DNA from: CAKRJP01 sp963589425
Lineage (GTDB): Bacteria; Bacillota; Clostridia; Lachnospirales; Lachnospiraceae
NCBI GenBank assembly: GCA_963589425.1
Contig: CAVAKZ010000092.1
Span: forward strand, 1-24,612
Reading direction: 5' to 3'
DNA length: 24,612 nucleotides
Each line of letters begins with the position of its first letter. The stretch's first letter is position 1. Shown one piece after another: positions 7,913 to 14,983 of the stretch. The notes below the pieces were generated by a model, which was not told the DNA's origin, did no database searches, and saw nothing but the letters and a program-made list of their open reading frames with translations. The translations under genes were made by a program, and so were the position numbers.

Positions 7913-9060
7913 TCACGCATTTCCAAACAACTCCTTCATCAAAATTGTTTCTTCCGCTTCAAGTTCCTTTATTTCCTCAAATATAGATTTTGAAGATGCC
8001 GGTGCTTCAAACTTATAGAATAATCTCGTAAATGGGACTTCATAGCCTTCCTTATTCTTTGATGAATCTATATAAGCATTCGGATTATATGGCAGTACAT
8101 TCTTCTCCATATATACAACTATATCTTCGCTCAAAGGAATGATTTCAGTATCTGTAGCACCTTTTACTGGCTGTTTCTTTCCTTTCTTCAAGATCGGTTT
8201 ACCATCTTCATCAACCTGTGCTGTTTCCACAGTAACCTTTGTAAACCCAAAGAACTCTTTGTCAAACACTTTTGACTCTACAACCAATCCATCATCCTCA
8301 TAGGTTTCATTTTCAAAGCCTTCATATGCCCTAAGAATAAGTTCAATGCAAGCATCGTCAAGATCAACTCTCTTAGAACCGATATTCTTACGACGTTTCA
8401 CATAACATTTGCTGGCATCAATAAGCTGTATCTTGCCGCTACGGTTCATATCCTTACCCTTAGTCAAAATCCAAATATATGTAGAGATACCCGTATTGTA
8501 AAACAGGTCCGTTGGCAGCTGCACAATCGCCTCCACCAAATCTTCCCCTATAACATATTTACGTATTTCAGAAGCACCACTTCCGGCATCCCCGGTAAAC
8601 AAGGACGAACCATTCTGTATAATAGCCATTCTTCCGGAACCCTCTTTTAACTTCTTTACACCATTGAGCATGAACAACATCTGCCCATCTGAAATCGCAG
8701 GAACTCCTGGACCGAAACGTCCTTCATAGCCACGCTTTGCTTCTTTTTCAACAGCTTCTTTTTCACGTTTCCAATCAATACCGAACGGCGGATTAGAAAT
8801 AATGTAGTCAAACTCATATCCGTCAAAAGCATCATTGCTCAATGTATCACCATATTTCATACCAGATGCATTTCCACCTTTGATAAGCATATCCGCTTTA
8901 GCAATGGCATAAGTTTCCGGATTGAACTCCTGACCAAAACAAGTTAAATCAGCTTCACTATTAATCTCTTTTAAGCGTTCTGTCAAGCATTGTGTGTTGC
9001 CGCTTCGCAACGAGCCTTATAAAAGATGTTGGAACTGGTCTTTGCTGTTAAATTTGCCAT
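7913..9060 (-). pseudogene. hsdM: Type I DNA methyltransferase HsdM with internal deletion
   Basis: HsdM transfers methyl groups from S-adenosylmethionine to adenine at the type I target. The real start is ATG 9060, with ribosome site GAGGTG, encoding the usual opening MANLTAKTSSNIF. That frame dies at a TGA (8983-8985). The C-terminal two thirds continue in another frame from LTERLKEINSEADLTCFGQE. The catalytic motif IV (YIISNPPFG) is retained. The N-terminal helical domain and the AdoMet-binding motif I (DPACGTGG in the family) are deleted. The C-terminal frame could begin at a TTG at 9010, but without motif I it should be inactive. Confidence 0.85.
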
Positions 9061-9088
9061 TTTCTACATCACCTCTACTTGTTATAAT

Positions 9089-9310
9089 CTAATTATTACT
9101 ACTAATTGGCGAGTTTGTGGATAAAAAAATATCCGGAAAAAGATATTCAACACTTGTTTTGTAATAAGAGGCAATCTTGTATGCTATTTTAAGACTGGGA
9201 GTTCTTTGCCCTAGTTCTAATTTTGATAAATACTTTTGGGAAATGCCAATATCATTAGATACATCCACCTGCGTGCGATTTCCTCTCGCTTCGATCAACG
9301 TGTTTCTCAT
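9089..9310 (-). CDS. XRE-family regulator of the type I R-M operon
   Basis: This 73-aa protein is almost entirely a helix-turn-helix domain (TQVDVSNDIGISQKYLSKLE). It has the compact size of regulators placed directly before hsdM. The hsdM start lies 28 bp after its stop on the same strand, so it probably heads the operon and may repress its own promoter (9347-9373). It appears intact, unlike the genes it would control. The start ATG 9310 has a GGAGTG ribosome site. Confidence 0.8.
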   Translation of the reverse strand: MRNTLIEARGNRTQVDVSNDIGISQKYLSKLELGQRTPSLKIAYKIASYYKTSVEYLFPDIFLSTNSPISSNN

Positions 9311-9339
9311 TTTGTCACTCCTTTCTATTCGCCTTTCTG

Positions 9340-9373
9340 TAGTAATATTATACTACTCTATGGCGATTGTCAA
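9340..9373 (-). promoter_or_regulatory. Promoter with overlapping palindromic operator
   Basis: On the minus strand, TTGACA (9368-9373) and TATAAT (9347-9352) are separated by 15 bp, shorter than the ideal 17. The -10 sits inside a near-palindrome TAGTA-N6-TACTA (9340-9355), a plausible operator for the XRE regulator it transcribes. Confidence 0.55.
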
Positions 9374-9378
9374 CAACT

Positions 9379-9420
9379 TTTTACTCCTGTTTGTAGGTTT
9401 TATTTTACTCCTGTGTGTAG
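9379..9420 (+). repeat. Tandem 18-bp direct repeats before the second XRE gene
   Basis: TTTTACTCCTGTTTGTAG (9379-9396) and TTTTACTCCTGTGTGTAG (9403-9420) differ at one base and are 24 bp apart. The second copy runs into TAGTAATAT, which also occurs at 9340-9348. They lie between two divergent XRE genes and look like operator repeats for one of them. Confidence 0.55.
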
Positions 9421-9447
9421 TAATATGAGAATAAGGTGGTGATTATT

Positions 9448-9957
9448 GTGAATTCTATAAGAATTGCTGAACTGAGAAAATCACTTGGATTAAGTCAGGA
9501 AGAACTGGCTGTAAAATTAAACATTTCTCAAAAAAGTATCAGCAAATACGAGCGAGGTGACAGAAGACCTTCCTATGAGGTTTTAGTTGCTATGGCTTCT
9601 CTGTTCGGGGTTTCTACTGACTATCTTTTAGGGAAAACTGATGATAAAGATGGTATAGAACAGGAAGAACCATTCTATACAAACGAGCGTGAACGCAATT
9701 TATTGAATCTTTATAGAGAATATGAGGAAAACGGCTTTTCTGTTAATATGGCTGACAGATTAAGTGTTTTTTTCAAGGAAATATATAATTTCAATGCGAC
9801 AAGTCCGAGTTCCAAGAAGTTGCTCAATGCTTTCTTACAGCTAAACGAAGACAATCAGGATATTATTATCGGCAAAACCAAAGAATTGCTCCGGGAACAA
9901 CACTTGGAGGAATCTGCCGTTGCAGCGGTTAATTCGAAGAAAGTTGTTGGAAAATAA
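9448..9957 (+). CDS. XRE-family transcriptional regulator
   Basis: An N-terminal HTH domain (ELRKSLGLSQEELAVKLNIS, then SKYERGDRRPS) spans residues 3-60. An acidic helical C-terminal region of about 100 residues follows, probably for oligomerisation or signal sensing. I chose GTG 9448, giving MNSIRIAELRKS, because AAGGTGG lies just before it; an upstream GTG at 9436 would overlap that site. It opens the + strand module that leads to the integrase and is divergent from the R-M regulator. It is likely the repressor of this small mobile element. Confidence 0.8.
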   Translation: MNSIRIAELRKSLGLSQEELAVKLNISQKSISKYERGDRRPSYEVLVAMASLFGVSTDYLLGKTDDKDGIEQEEPFYTNERERNLLNLYREYEENGFSVNMADRLSVFFKEIYNFNATSPSSKKLLNAFLQLNEDNQDIIIGKTKELLREQHLEESAVAAVNSKKVVGK

Positions 9958-9959
9958 TA

Positions 9960-9981
9960 GACCTCGCGTGGTACCGAGGTC
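9960..9981 (+). other. Hairpin between XRE gene and zinc-ribbon gene
   Basis: A perfect 7-bp stem GACCTCG/CGAGGTC with an 8-base loop follows the XRE stop codon directly. There is no T-run, so it is more likely an mRNA-stabilising or attenuating hairpin than a full terminator. Confidence 0.45.
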
Positions 9982-10034
9982 ACCATAAAAGATAGTATTT
10001 TCTGATTGGTCGTCAGATTGAAAGGGGGGATTGT

Positions 10035-10601
10035 ATGAATTGTATAAAGTGTGGCCACGAAATAACTTCTGAAATGCTTACGAGCGGTATATGCTTTCAA
10101 TGCGGTGTTCCTACTAGTGATACGGTCGAAGCTTACGAGCGTGCACAGCAAGAAGAAAAACGTAAGAGAGTCGAGATGCAGTCTATTGCAAAGCAAGAAC
10201 AGTTAAGAAAACAAGAGCAATTACAGCAAGAAGAAGTGTTGCGGTATAAAGAACATTTACTATCCACCGGGTATTCTTTTGAAACCTGTTCTATTGAAAA
10301 GTATGTAGGCCTTGTATCTGGCGAATCTGTCATTGGAACAGGATGGTTTTCAACAATGGAATCCAATATTTCAGATTTATTTGGTGTAGAATCAGAAGCT
10401 TATTCAGATAAAATCAAGCAAGCCAAAAGAAATGCACTTGATAGTATGATAAAAGAATCCGTTTCAAAAGGTGGAAATGCCATTATCGGAATCTCATATG
10501 AAATGATTGCTCTAAGCAGAGATATGATAGGTGTATCAGTAAATGGCACATCTGTCGTTGTTAATAAAAAAGGAAATGAGGAGGAATCTACTTATGTATA
10601 A
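10035..10601 (+). CDS. Zinc-ribbon protein with C-terminal YbjQ-like domain
   Basis: The N-terminus is a zinc ribbon (CIKCGHEI...CFQCG, residues 3-24). A charged coiled coil rich in Gln/Glu/Lys follows (about 35-75), then a YbjQ/UPF0145-like domain. In that domain GTGWFSTMESNISDLFG and MIKESVSKGGNAIIGISYEM match the family's conserved turns. YbjQ folds form small oligomeric beta-sheet assemblies and the biochemical role is unsettled. Ribosome site AAAGGGGGG precedes ATG 10035. Its stop overlaps the next gene, so the two are translationally coupled. Confidence 0.7.
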   Translation: MNCIKCGHEITSEMLTSGICFQCGVPTSDTVEAYERAQQEEKRKRVEMQSIAKQEQLRKQEQLQQEEVLRYKEHLLSTGYSFETCSIEKYVGLVSGESVIGTGWFSTMESNISDLFGVESEAYSDKIKQAKRNALDSMIKESVSKGGNAIIGISYEMIALSRDMIGVSVNGTSVVVNKKGNEEESTYV

Positions 10602-10974
10602 CGCAGACGAAACCTCACAAAAGATAAGTGATCTGGAGAAAGAGTACAGAAAGTCACAGCAGAAAAAGGGGGCTGAATCTCTTATAGAGCTGGAAGCGCA
10701 GGTTCGTGCCAAACTCAAGCGCCAGGCTGAGGAAGATGATAACATCTACGATCCGGAGTTTGAAAAAGAGATTGAAGAAAGACTGGCCAAGCTTGATGAG
10801 GAATCCCGGTCTGAGTTCTACCGGATCCGGACGCACAGGAAGAATGATGGAATCCTCTCTGCCAGGGAGATTGATCTGCTCACTCTGGAGGCTATGGAGC
10901 GGTCATACTATCATTACAAAGGCATAGAATATGAAAAACCGAAGTATAAGAAAGAATTTCACTTCGGAGAATAA
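10594..10974 (+). CDS. Unknown charged coiled-coil protein before the integrase
   Basis: This 126-aa protein starts at ATG 10594, inside the end of the previous gene, with a strong GAGGAGG ribosome site. An extended frame from 10543 would lack one. The sequence is very charged and helical (residues 5-75), with a C-terminal segment rich in Tyr and Lys (SYYHYKGIEYEKPKYKKE). No domain is recognised. Its position directly before the integrase suggests a role in element control, but that is context only. Confidence 0.65.
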   Translation: MYNADETSQKISDLEKEYRKSQQKKGAESLIELEAQVRAKLKRQAEEDDNIYDPEFEKEIEERLAKLDEESRSEFYRIRTHRKNDGILSAREIDLLTLEAMERSYYHYKGIEYEKPKYKKEFHFGE

Positions 10975-11005
10975 ATAATCTGCAAAGAATGGAAAGGAGT
11001 TCGGT

Positions 11006-12085
11006 ATGCCGGCATATAAATATACTCTGAAAAATGGAAAAACAATGTGGTATGCCAACTTCTACTATACCGATTGGACTGGAGAGAAGAAGCATATCTG
11101 CAAAAGGGGATTCTCTACGCAGCGTGAAGCAAAAGAATATGAACGTACTTTCATGGATCAGCAGAATGCCACCAGCGACATACTGTTCTCCTCGCTTGTT
11201 ACCAATTATCTCGAGGATATGGAACACCGCCTCAAACCTACCACAATGGAGAATAAGCGTTTTATCATAGACACGAAGCTGCTTCCCTACTTCGGAAGGC
11301 AGAAAGTGTGTGACATTGATACGATCAAGATACGCAAATGGCAGAATGAGCTTATCTCATTCCGGGACAGAGACGATAAGCCTTTCTCCCAAACATATCT
11401 GAAAACTGTAAACAATCAGATGTCCGCTATTATGAATTATGCTGTCTCGCACTACCACCTCGCCCTCAATCCCTGCAAGGCCGCAGGCAGTATGGGAAAA
11501 AGCAATGCTGACGAAATGAATATCTGGACACAGGCTGAGTACGAGAAATTTTCCAAGGCTATCAGCAAATCATCCATGAAGCTAGCTTTTGATATCCTGT
11601 TCTATACCGGCATGCGTTCCGGCGAGCTGCTCGCACTGACACCAGCGGATATTCTTCCATCCAAGAGGATAGACATAAACAAAAACTATGCAAAGGTAAA
11701 GGGGAAAGAGATATTTCTGGAACCGAAGACACCAAAATCCAAAAGGTGTATCTCCATTCCGGATTTCCTGTATGACGATATCCAGGAATACATTTCAAAG
11801 CTGTATGGGATTGAAAAGGGTGATCGGATATTCTACTTCCAGAAGACTGCTCTGGAAAAGGAAATGAAAAGAGTGTCTGAAAGGGTAGGTCTGAAGCCGA
11901 TCAGAGTGCATGATCTGCGGCATTCCCACGCAAGTATGCTCATAGAGCTTGGGTTCTCTGCTCTGGAAATTGCAGACCGGCTTGGTCATGAATCCGTAAA
12001 GACTACTCTTGACACGTACTCACATCTTTATCCTGATAAGGATCAGAAACTTGCGGACCGGCTGAATCAGTTCCGAAACCAGTAA
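11006..12085 (+). CDS. Tyrosine recombinase / integrase 1
   Basis: This 359-aa site-specific recombinase has an AP2-like arm-binding N-terminus (KNGKTMWYANFYYTDWTG), a SAM-like core-binding domain (about 60-165) and a catalytic domain. Catalytic residues are visible: Arg in YTGMRSGELLAL, HDLRHSH (His, Arg), LGHES (His) and the Tyr in DTYSHLYPD. The length is normal for the Tn916/phage-type group. It has ribosome site GAAAGGAG. It is a clear relative of integrase 2 at 19076-20137 (shared NNQ, NYAV, NPC, GKS.AD and KTPKS patches). It is probably intact and drives the element ending near 12.6 kb. Confidence 0.95.
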   Translation: MPAYKYTLKNGKTMWYANFYYTDWTGEKKHICKRGFSTQREAKEYERTFMDQQNATSDILFSSLVTNYLEDMEHRLKPTTMENKRFIIDTKLLPYFGRQKVCDIDTIKIRKWQNELISFRDRDDKPFSQTYLKTVNNQMSAIMNYAVSHYHLALNPCKAAGSMGKSNADEMNIWTQAEYEKFSKAISKSSMKLAFDILFYTGMRSGELLALTPADILPSKRIDINKNYAKVKGKEIFLEPKTPKSKRCISIPDFLYDDIQEYISKLYGIEKGDRIFYFQKTALEKEMKRVSERVGLKPIRVHDLRHSHASMLIELGFSALEIADRLGHESVKTTLDTYSHLYPDKDQKLADRLNQFRNQ

Positions 12086-12092
12086 AATGAAG

Positions 12093-12121
12093 TTGAAATC
12101 ATCCGCTGATTGTGATATATT
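12093..12121 (+). promoter_or_regulatory. Promoter of structured RNA 1
   Basis: TTGAAA (12093-12098), exactly 17 bp, then TATATT (12116-12121) with an extended TG at -15. It starts just after the integrase stop, and no coding frame follows, only the structured RNA. The second module has the same spacing at 21062-21090. Confidence 0.7.
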
Positions 12122-12126
12122 AAGCA

Positions 12127-12258
12127 TAAAGAAAGGCACCTGCTCGAACAGATGCCTCTCAGGAGCCCCACTCCAAAAGGTGGAGTTTCCCGAGTTAGCT
12201 TATTTCTCTAAATAGAGACGCCTACTCTGGTTGCGACAGAGTAGGCATTTTTATTTTC
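12127..12258 (+). ncRNA. Structured RNA 1, probable type I antitoxin RNA
   Basis: A promoter at 12093-12121 drives about 130 nt containing four hairpins. They are AGGCAcCTG/CAGaTGCCT (near 12135-12158), CTCC-AAAAG-GTGGAG, TCTCTA AA TAGAGA (12205-12218) and a terminator stem GCCTACTCTG/CAGAGTAGGC (12220-12246) followed by TTTTTATTTT. It is convergent with the holin-like toxin gene, and its terminator reaches the toxin stop codon, so it would pair with the 3' end of the toxin mRNA. Copy 2 (21097-21205) keeps the last three stems with paired base changes. Antitoxin function is inferred from this layout. Confidence 0.65.
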
Positions 12259-12367
12259 GCTTGTTTCTCTTGTCGAGAAAGGCAAGCAACGCAATAACTA
12301 AGCTGCCAAAGGACATCAGCAGAGCTAATATCCCAATGAAAATCGAAATGATCTCATAAGCTGTCAT
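12251..12367 (-). CDS. Holin-like type I toxin, copy 1
   Basis: This 38-aa peptide has one strong membrane helix (IFIGILALLMSFGSLVIALLAFL) followed by a basic tail DKRNKRK. That is the pattern of the putative holin-like toxin (Hol_Tox) family related in design to TxpA/BsrG peptides. Such peptides insert in the membrane when their antisense RNA is lost. I chose ATG 12367 because GGGAGGTGG precedes it and the second copy encodes a near-identical 38-mer from the equivalent ATG. A longer frame from 12484 is only the 5' untranslated region. The 5' leader carries CCTCCC, which can pair with the GGGAGG ribosome site. Confidence 0.8.
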   Translation of the reverse strand: MTAYEIISIFIGILALLMSFGSLVIALLAFLDKRNKRK

Positions 12368-12455
12368 CGGCGCCACCTCCCTTCCTATGTATTCCGGAAA
12401 ACCGGTCCATTGGCTCGGGAGGCTACCACCCCCTGTCGTGGGTTCCATGGCTGTC

Positions 12456-12484
12456 ATTTTATCACACATCACGACAATTTTCAA
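12456..12484 (-). promoter_or_regulatory. Promoter of toxin 1
   Basis: On the minus strand, TTGAAA (12479-12484), 17 bp, then TAAAAT (12456-12461) with TG one base before the -10. It gives an untranslated leader of about 80 nt before ATG 12367. Copy 2 does not retain an equally clear promoter. Confidence 0.65.
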
Positions 12485-12548
12485 TCCAGTATAATATGCA
12501 TAGGAAAAATAATGGTGTCATTTTTCAGCATCACGTTAACATCACGGA

Positions 12549-12595
12549 GCAAAACAAAAGAGCCACAATCCCATTAAAATAAGGATTCGTGGCTC
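12549..12595 (-). terminator. Rho-independent terminator after the cargo operon
   Basis: On the minus strand the 12-bp stem GAGCCAC(G)AATCC/GGATTGTGGCTC, with one bulge, is followed by TTTTGTTTTG. It lies downstream of the three-gene operon that ends at 12784 and would stop its transcription before the toxin module. Confidence 0.7.
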
Positions 12596-12600
12596 AAATG

Positions 12601-12613
12601 TCCGTTATTCAAA
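12601..12613 (+). repeat. Candidate element-end repeat, left copy
   Basis: TCCGTTATTCAAA occurs here and again at 24553-24565 in the same orientation, each time just beside a minus-strand terminator hairpin. It may be the core of an integrase attachment site. The match is short and is the only direct evidence. Confidence 0.4.
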
Positions 12614-12648
12614 TTCTTGGGCGGAGGGATTTATTTGGCTGTTTCTCG

Positions 12649-12705
12649 GTACACATTTGTGCGTTTTATTCTTCATATTCATCTTATTTCGCATTTTTGT
12701 GTACC
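12649..12705. promoter_or_regulatory. Inverted pair of operator-like sites
   Basis: GGTACACATTTGTGCG (12649-12664) and CGCATTTTTGTGTACC (12690-12705) form an inverted pair sharing GGTACACA and TGCG ends. The motif matches the ACACA-N2-TGTGT operators in front of the excisionase 7.7 kb away. They may bind the element repressor, excisionase or integrase at this end. Confidence 0.45.
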
Positions 12706-12720
12706 TCATCTAAAATTTTT

Positions 12721-12739
12721 AGAGCCAAAATGGAGCCAT
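12721..12739 (+). repeat. Candidate arm-type repeat, left copy
   Basis: AGAGCCAAAATGGAGCCAT matches 24481-24499 at 17 of 19 positions in the same orientation. Each copy is itself a doublet of GAGCCA about 11 bp apart, one helical turn, as expected for integrase arm sites. Confidence 0.45.
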
Positions 12740-12783
12740 CACGACTACCACTTATCATAACACATTCATAGTTTTGCATATAC

Positions 12784-13755
12784 TCAAGGTTCTCCTAAAA
12801 TACCATCCTGTGAATCCATTTTGAATTTAAGTTGTTCTGGCTTGGCAATCAGATCATCTATTCGTGCTTTAACTTTTTTATTTAAATCATCTGCTACCAT
12901 TTCCAAAAAAGAAACACATTTTCCCTGCCCCCACAAATTTAAATCTATATCGCTCTGATATTTCTGTAGCAAAATCGGGACTATTTCCATATACAATGAC
13001 AAAATACAAGTTGCTATCATCTCATGTCGAGGAACCTGAACAAGTTCTCCAAGATATTTATCTTCATCAAATCCTATTGTATTTCTATTATTTAGAGATA
13101 TTTCCATATTCATATGATTTCTATAAGATAATGCTATTGTAATCTGATTTAAGTTTCTACTTTCAATTAAAAATGATAACGCACTAATAATATTCATAAC
13201 AGATTCACCAGACATAGATACTTTCGCTAGCAAATCCTCCGTATCTCCTTTAAATCCTTTTATTGAATCAATAATCAAATCACTTAATTCTTCATTTTCA
13301 CTTGATATGGTATTCTCTTTACCATATACTTTGCTAATAAGCCACACAAATAAATCTCCAGATAATTCCAATGTATTGCTTAGAATTTCTCCTTTTCCAG
13401 AATAAAACAACATCTTCCGAAGTAAAGTCTGTGCATATGTATTTTTACTTATAATATAACGTACTTTTCCCGCACTGAAATAAGGAATAACAAAACCACG
13501 TTTCGTATAGGTTCCATCATCTGATATTTCTTCGCCTCCTGGAATTTGATCTACTGAAAATGTATAGTAATTATATGTTATCTCTCTGCCATAAAAAACA
13601 TCTTTCTTATCCTTGTCAAATACTTTCTGTATTTCCCAATTAATATATTTAGTTCCACTCTCTGGCACCTCATCTGGATGCGGAGAATCTAACAATTTTT
13701 CTATATCTTCAAGATTTGTTGTTTTTTCATCTACCCATCTTGTAACTGTTATCAT
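12784..13755 (-). CDS. Cargo operon gene 3, unknown 323-aa protein
   Basis: The protein is soluble and acidic with mixed alpha/beta character and no signal peptide. A Trp/Tyr-rich N-terminal half (KYINWEIQKVFDKDKKDVFY, then a GFVIPYFSAGK region) is followed by a helical C-terminal half (from about residue 130). No catalytic motif is recognised. Ribosome site AGGAGGT precedes ATG 13755, whose A overlaps the previous gene's TGA, so the pair is coupled. It is the last gene before the terminator at 12549-12595. The operon is intact and lies at the cargo end of a mobilizable element, which is where defence or fitness genes usually sit; that function is a guess. Confidence 0.7.
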   Translation of the reverse strand: MITVTRWVDEKTTNLEDIEKLLDSPHPDEVPESGTKYINWEIQKVFDKDKKDVFYGREITYNYYTFSVDQIPGGEEISDDGTYTKRGFVIPYFSAGKVRYIISKNTYAQTLLRKMLFYSGKGEILSNTLELSGDLFVWLISKVYGKENTISSENEELSDLIIDSIKGFKGDTEDLLAKVSMSGESVMNIISALSFLIESRNLNQITIALSYRNHMNMEISLNNRNTIGFDEDKYLGELVQVPRHEMIATCILSLYMEIVPILLQKYQSDIDLNLWGQGKCVSFLEMVADDLNKKVKARIDDLIAKPEQLKFKMDSQDGILGEP

Positions 13756-14387
13756 CAGTTTATACCTCCTACATTTTGAATCATGATTCCATTGGTTTCA
13801 AATTCTAGTCCAATTTTTTTATTAACTGTTGGCTCAAGAACTATAGACGCATCAGTTGCCTCATTCCTTATAAAAGATAATTTCATTCTTGTTTCTGTAT
13901 GCACTTTCTTCTTATTATCATGTTCTGGCAATAACTTAGAAACATTCCATTTTATTTGATAAGCTTCTTGTGTAATATTACTATTAGCATCCAATTGTGC
14001 AGAAAACCACTGTGGTATATCTAAACACACTTCTGTTCCTAAAAGTTTTTTATAATCACCGTTAAGTATAATATGGCACCACACACTTGCCACGCCCATT
14101 GAATTTTCACTCATCTTTATACTAGGTCTAGTATGGCTATCTTCATGCCGTTCATCTGTATAAAAAGCACATGTTATAGTAGCATTAGCTTTCGCAATAA
14201 AATATTCCGCAAGTTCAGCAATTGCTTCCAAAATTGCCATATACAACGCTAATCCTGCTTCAAATCTGTAATCTTCTGGAATAAATGTAACATAATCACA
14301 CAAATTCCATTTATTTAACATAAACATTGCTATGAACGGAAGAACTATTGCTTTAATAAGAATTTTAATAATTGAGGAAGGTCTCAA
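13755..14387 (-). CDS. Cargo operon gene 2, membrane-anchored unknown protein
   Basis: The start is TTG 14387, whose TTGA overlaps the upstream stop codon, with a strong AGGAGGG ribosome site. Two hydrophobic segments (about 7-24 and 43-65) anchor a likely cytoplasmic or external domain of about 145 residues. That domain is beta-rich and contains IPQWFSAQLDANSN and a final VNKKIGLEFETNGI. No known family is recognised. A membrane component between two soluble partners recalls many defence and sensing operons, but there is no direct evidence of function. Confidence 0.7.
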   Translation of the reverse strand: MRPSSIIKILIKAIVLPFIAMFMLNKWNLCDYVTFIPEDYRFEAGLALYMAILEAIAELAEYFIAKANATITCAFYTDERHEDSHTRPSIKMSENSMGVASVWCHIILNGDYKKLLGTEVCLDIPQWFSAQLDANSNITQEAYQIKWNVSKLLPEHDNKKKVHTETRMKLSFIRNEATDASIVLEPTVNKKIGLEFETNGIMIQNVGGIN

Positions 14388-14863
14388 GCTATCACCCTCC
14401 TAACGACATTACAAATTTCTGTTGCCACGAGATCATATGCATTCTCTGTAACATCAAAAATCCCATTTACTTGCAGGCTAAGCAAAAATCCATTTCCCTG
14501 CTTACTTTTGATACTTACTTTTTTGATATCAATTGAATCATATTTACTCAAAAAGGAAAGTTTATCCTTAAGTATTTCCCAATAAGCACCATTATCTTTC
14601 ATTTGCCCTATAATCTTTTTAATTTCTTGATTTAATTCTTCATCCTCTACCAAAAATTCAATCTCAGTTACAATTGAATTATACTTTAATAAAAATTCTT
14701 CTATAAGAGCTATCATAACAGAGGATGTAAAAATACTTTGCTGATATCCACTTTTTGAAGCATTCTGAACTACATAATAGTAGTTTTGTTGAGGATCATA
14801 TAAAAAACATTCAATATCTCTTGTCTGAATGTTTTGAAATACTTTTCCACATATATTACGCAT
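14384..14863 (-). CDS. Cargo operon gene 1, unknown 159-aa protein
   Basis: First gene of the operon, preceded by AAGGTG and an extended -10 (TGTATAAT, near 14907-14914). The 159-residue protein is soluble with an alpha/beta pattern, an acidic stretch (VEDEELNQEIKK) and a hydrophobic strand (GFLLSLQVNGIFDV). No motif is recognised. Its low GC and AT-rich promoter resemble the neighbouring cargo more than the mobilization genes. Overlaps with the next genes imply fixed stoichiometry of three products. Confidence 0.7.
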   Translation of the reverse strand: MRNICGKVFQNIQTRDIECFLYDPQQNYYYVVQNASKSGYQQSIFTSSVMIALIEEFLLKYNSIVTEIEFLVEDEELNQEIKKIIGQMKDNGAYWEILKDKLSFLSKYDSIDIKKVSIKSKQGNGFLLSLQVNGIFDVTENAYDLVATEICNVVRRVIA

Positions 14864-14983
14864 TTCTTCACCTTCTTAATGTTATATTTTTAAGTCTGTT
14901 ATATTATACACTTTTTCTTTTTAATTCTATCATATAATCAAAAACTTTACTACATCTTATAATATATATCATAATAAGATTTT

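Larger units (their letters stand above)
6894..7920 (-). pseudogene. hsdS: Type I restriction specificity subunit HsdS, cut by IS3
   Basis: HsdS gives the DNA target specificity of type I methyltransferase and restriction complexes. Two half-repeats are visible, each opening with KNSGVEW(L/I)G(K/E)IP(N/E)HW (about residues 5-20 and 215-230). The central conserved helix contains PPEDEQERIVEFLDKKLDDV and the spacer region. The first target-recognition domain is complete. The second ends at SYGFLDTVVLGY, where IS3 sequence takes over and adds an unrelated tail to 6859. I chose ATG 7920 because AAGGAG lies at the right distance. It overlaps the end of hsdM, implying translational coupling. Without the second half the product should not recognise a bipartite site normally. 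Confidence 0.85.

Noticed and set aside
8983..9010. TTG 9010 as a natural hsdM start
   Set aside because: The authentic N-terminus with a ribosome site lies at 9060 in another frame, so the TTG is an accident of the deletion.
9379..9420. CRISPR-like repeats
   Set aside because: Only two 18-bp copies with a 6-bp gap, between divergent regulators; no array and no cas genes.
12368..12484. N-terminal extension of holin-like toxin 1 to 77 aa
   Set aside because: The extension has no ribosome site, contains the likely promoter and leader, and copy 2 has no matching extension; the 38-aa start with GGGAGG is used.
12784..14863. Identification of the cargo trio as the Kiwa defence system
   Set aside because: A membrane protein plus a ~320-aa soluble protein recalls KwaA/KwaB, but there are three genes, the membrane protein has too few helices, and I see no KwaB-like motif.
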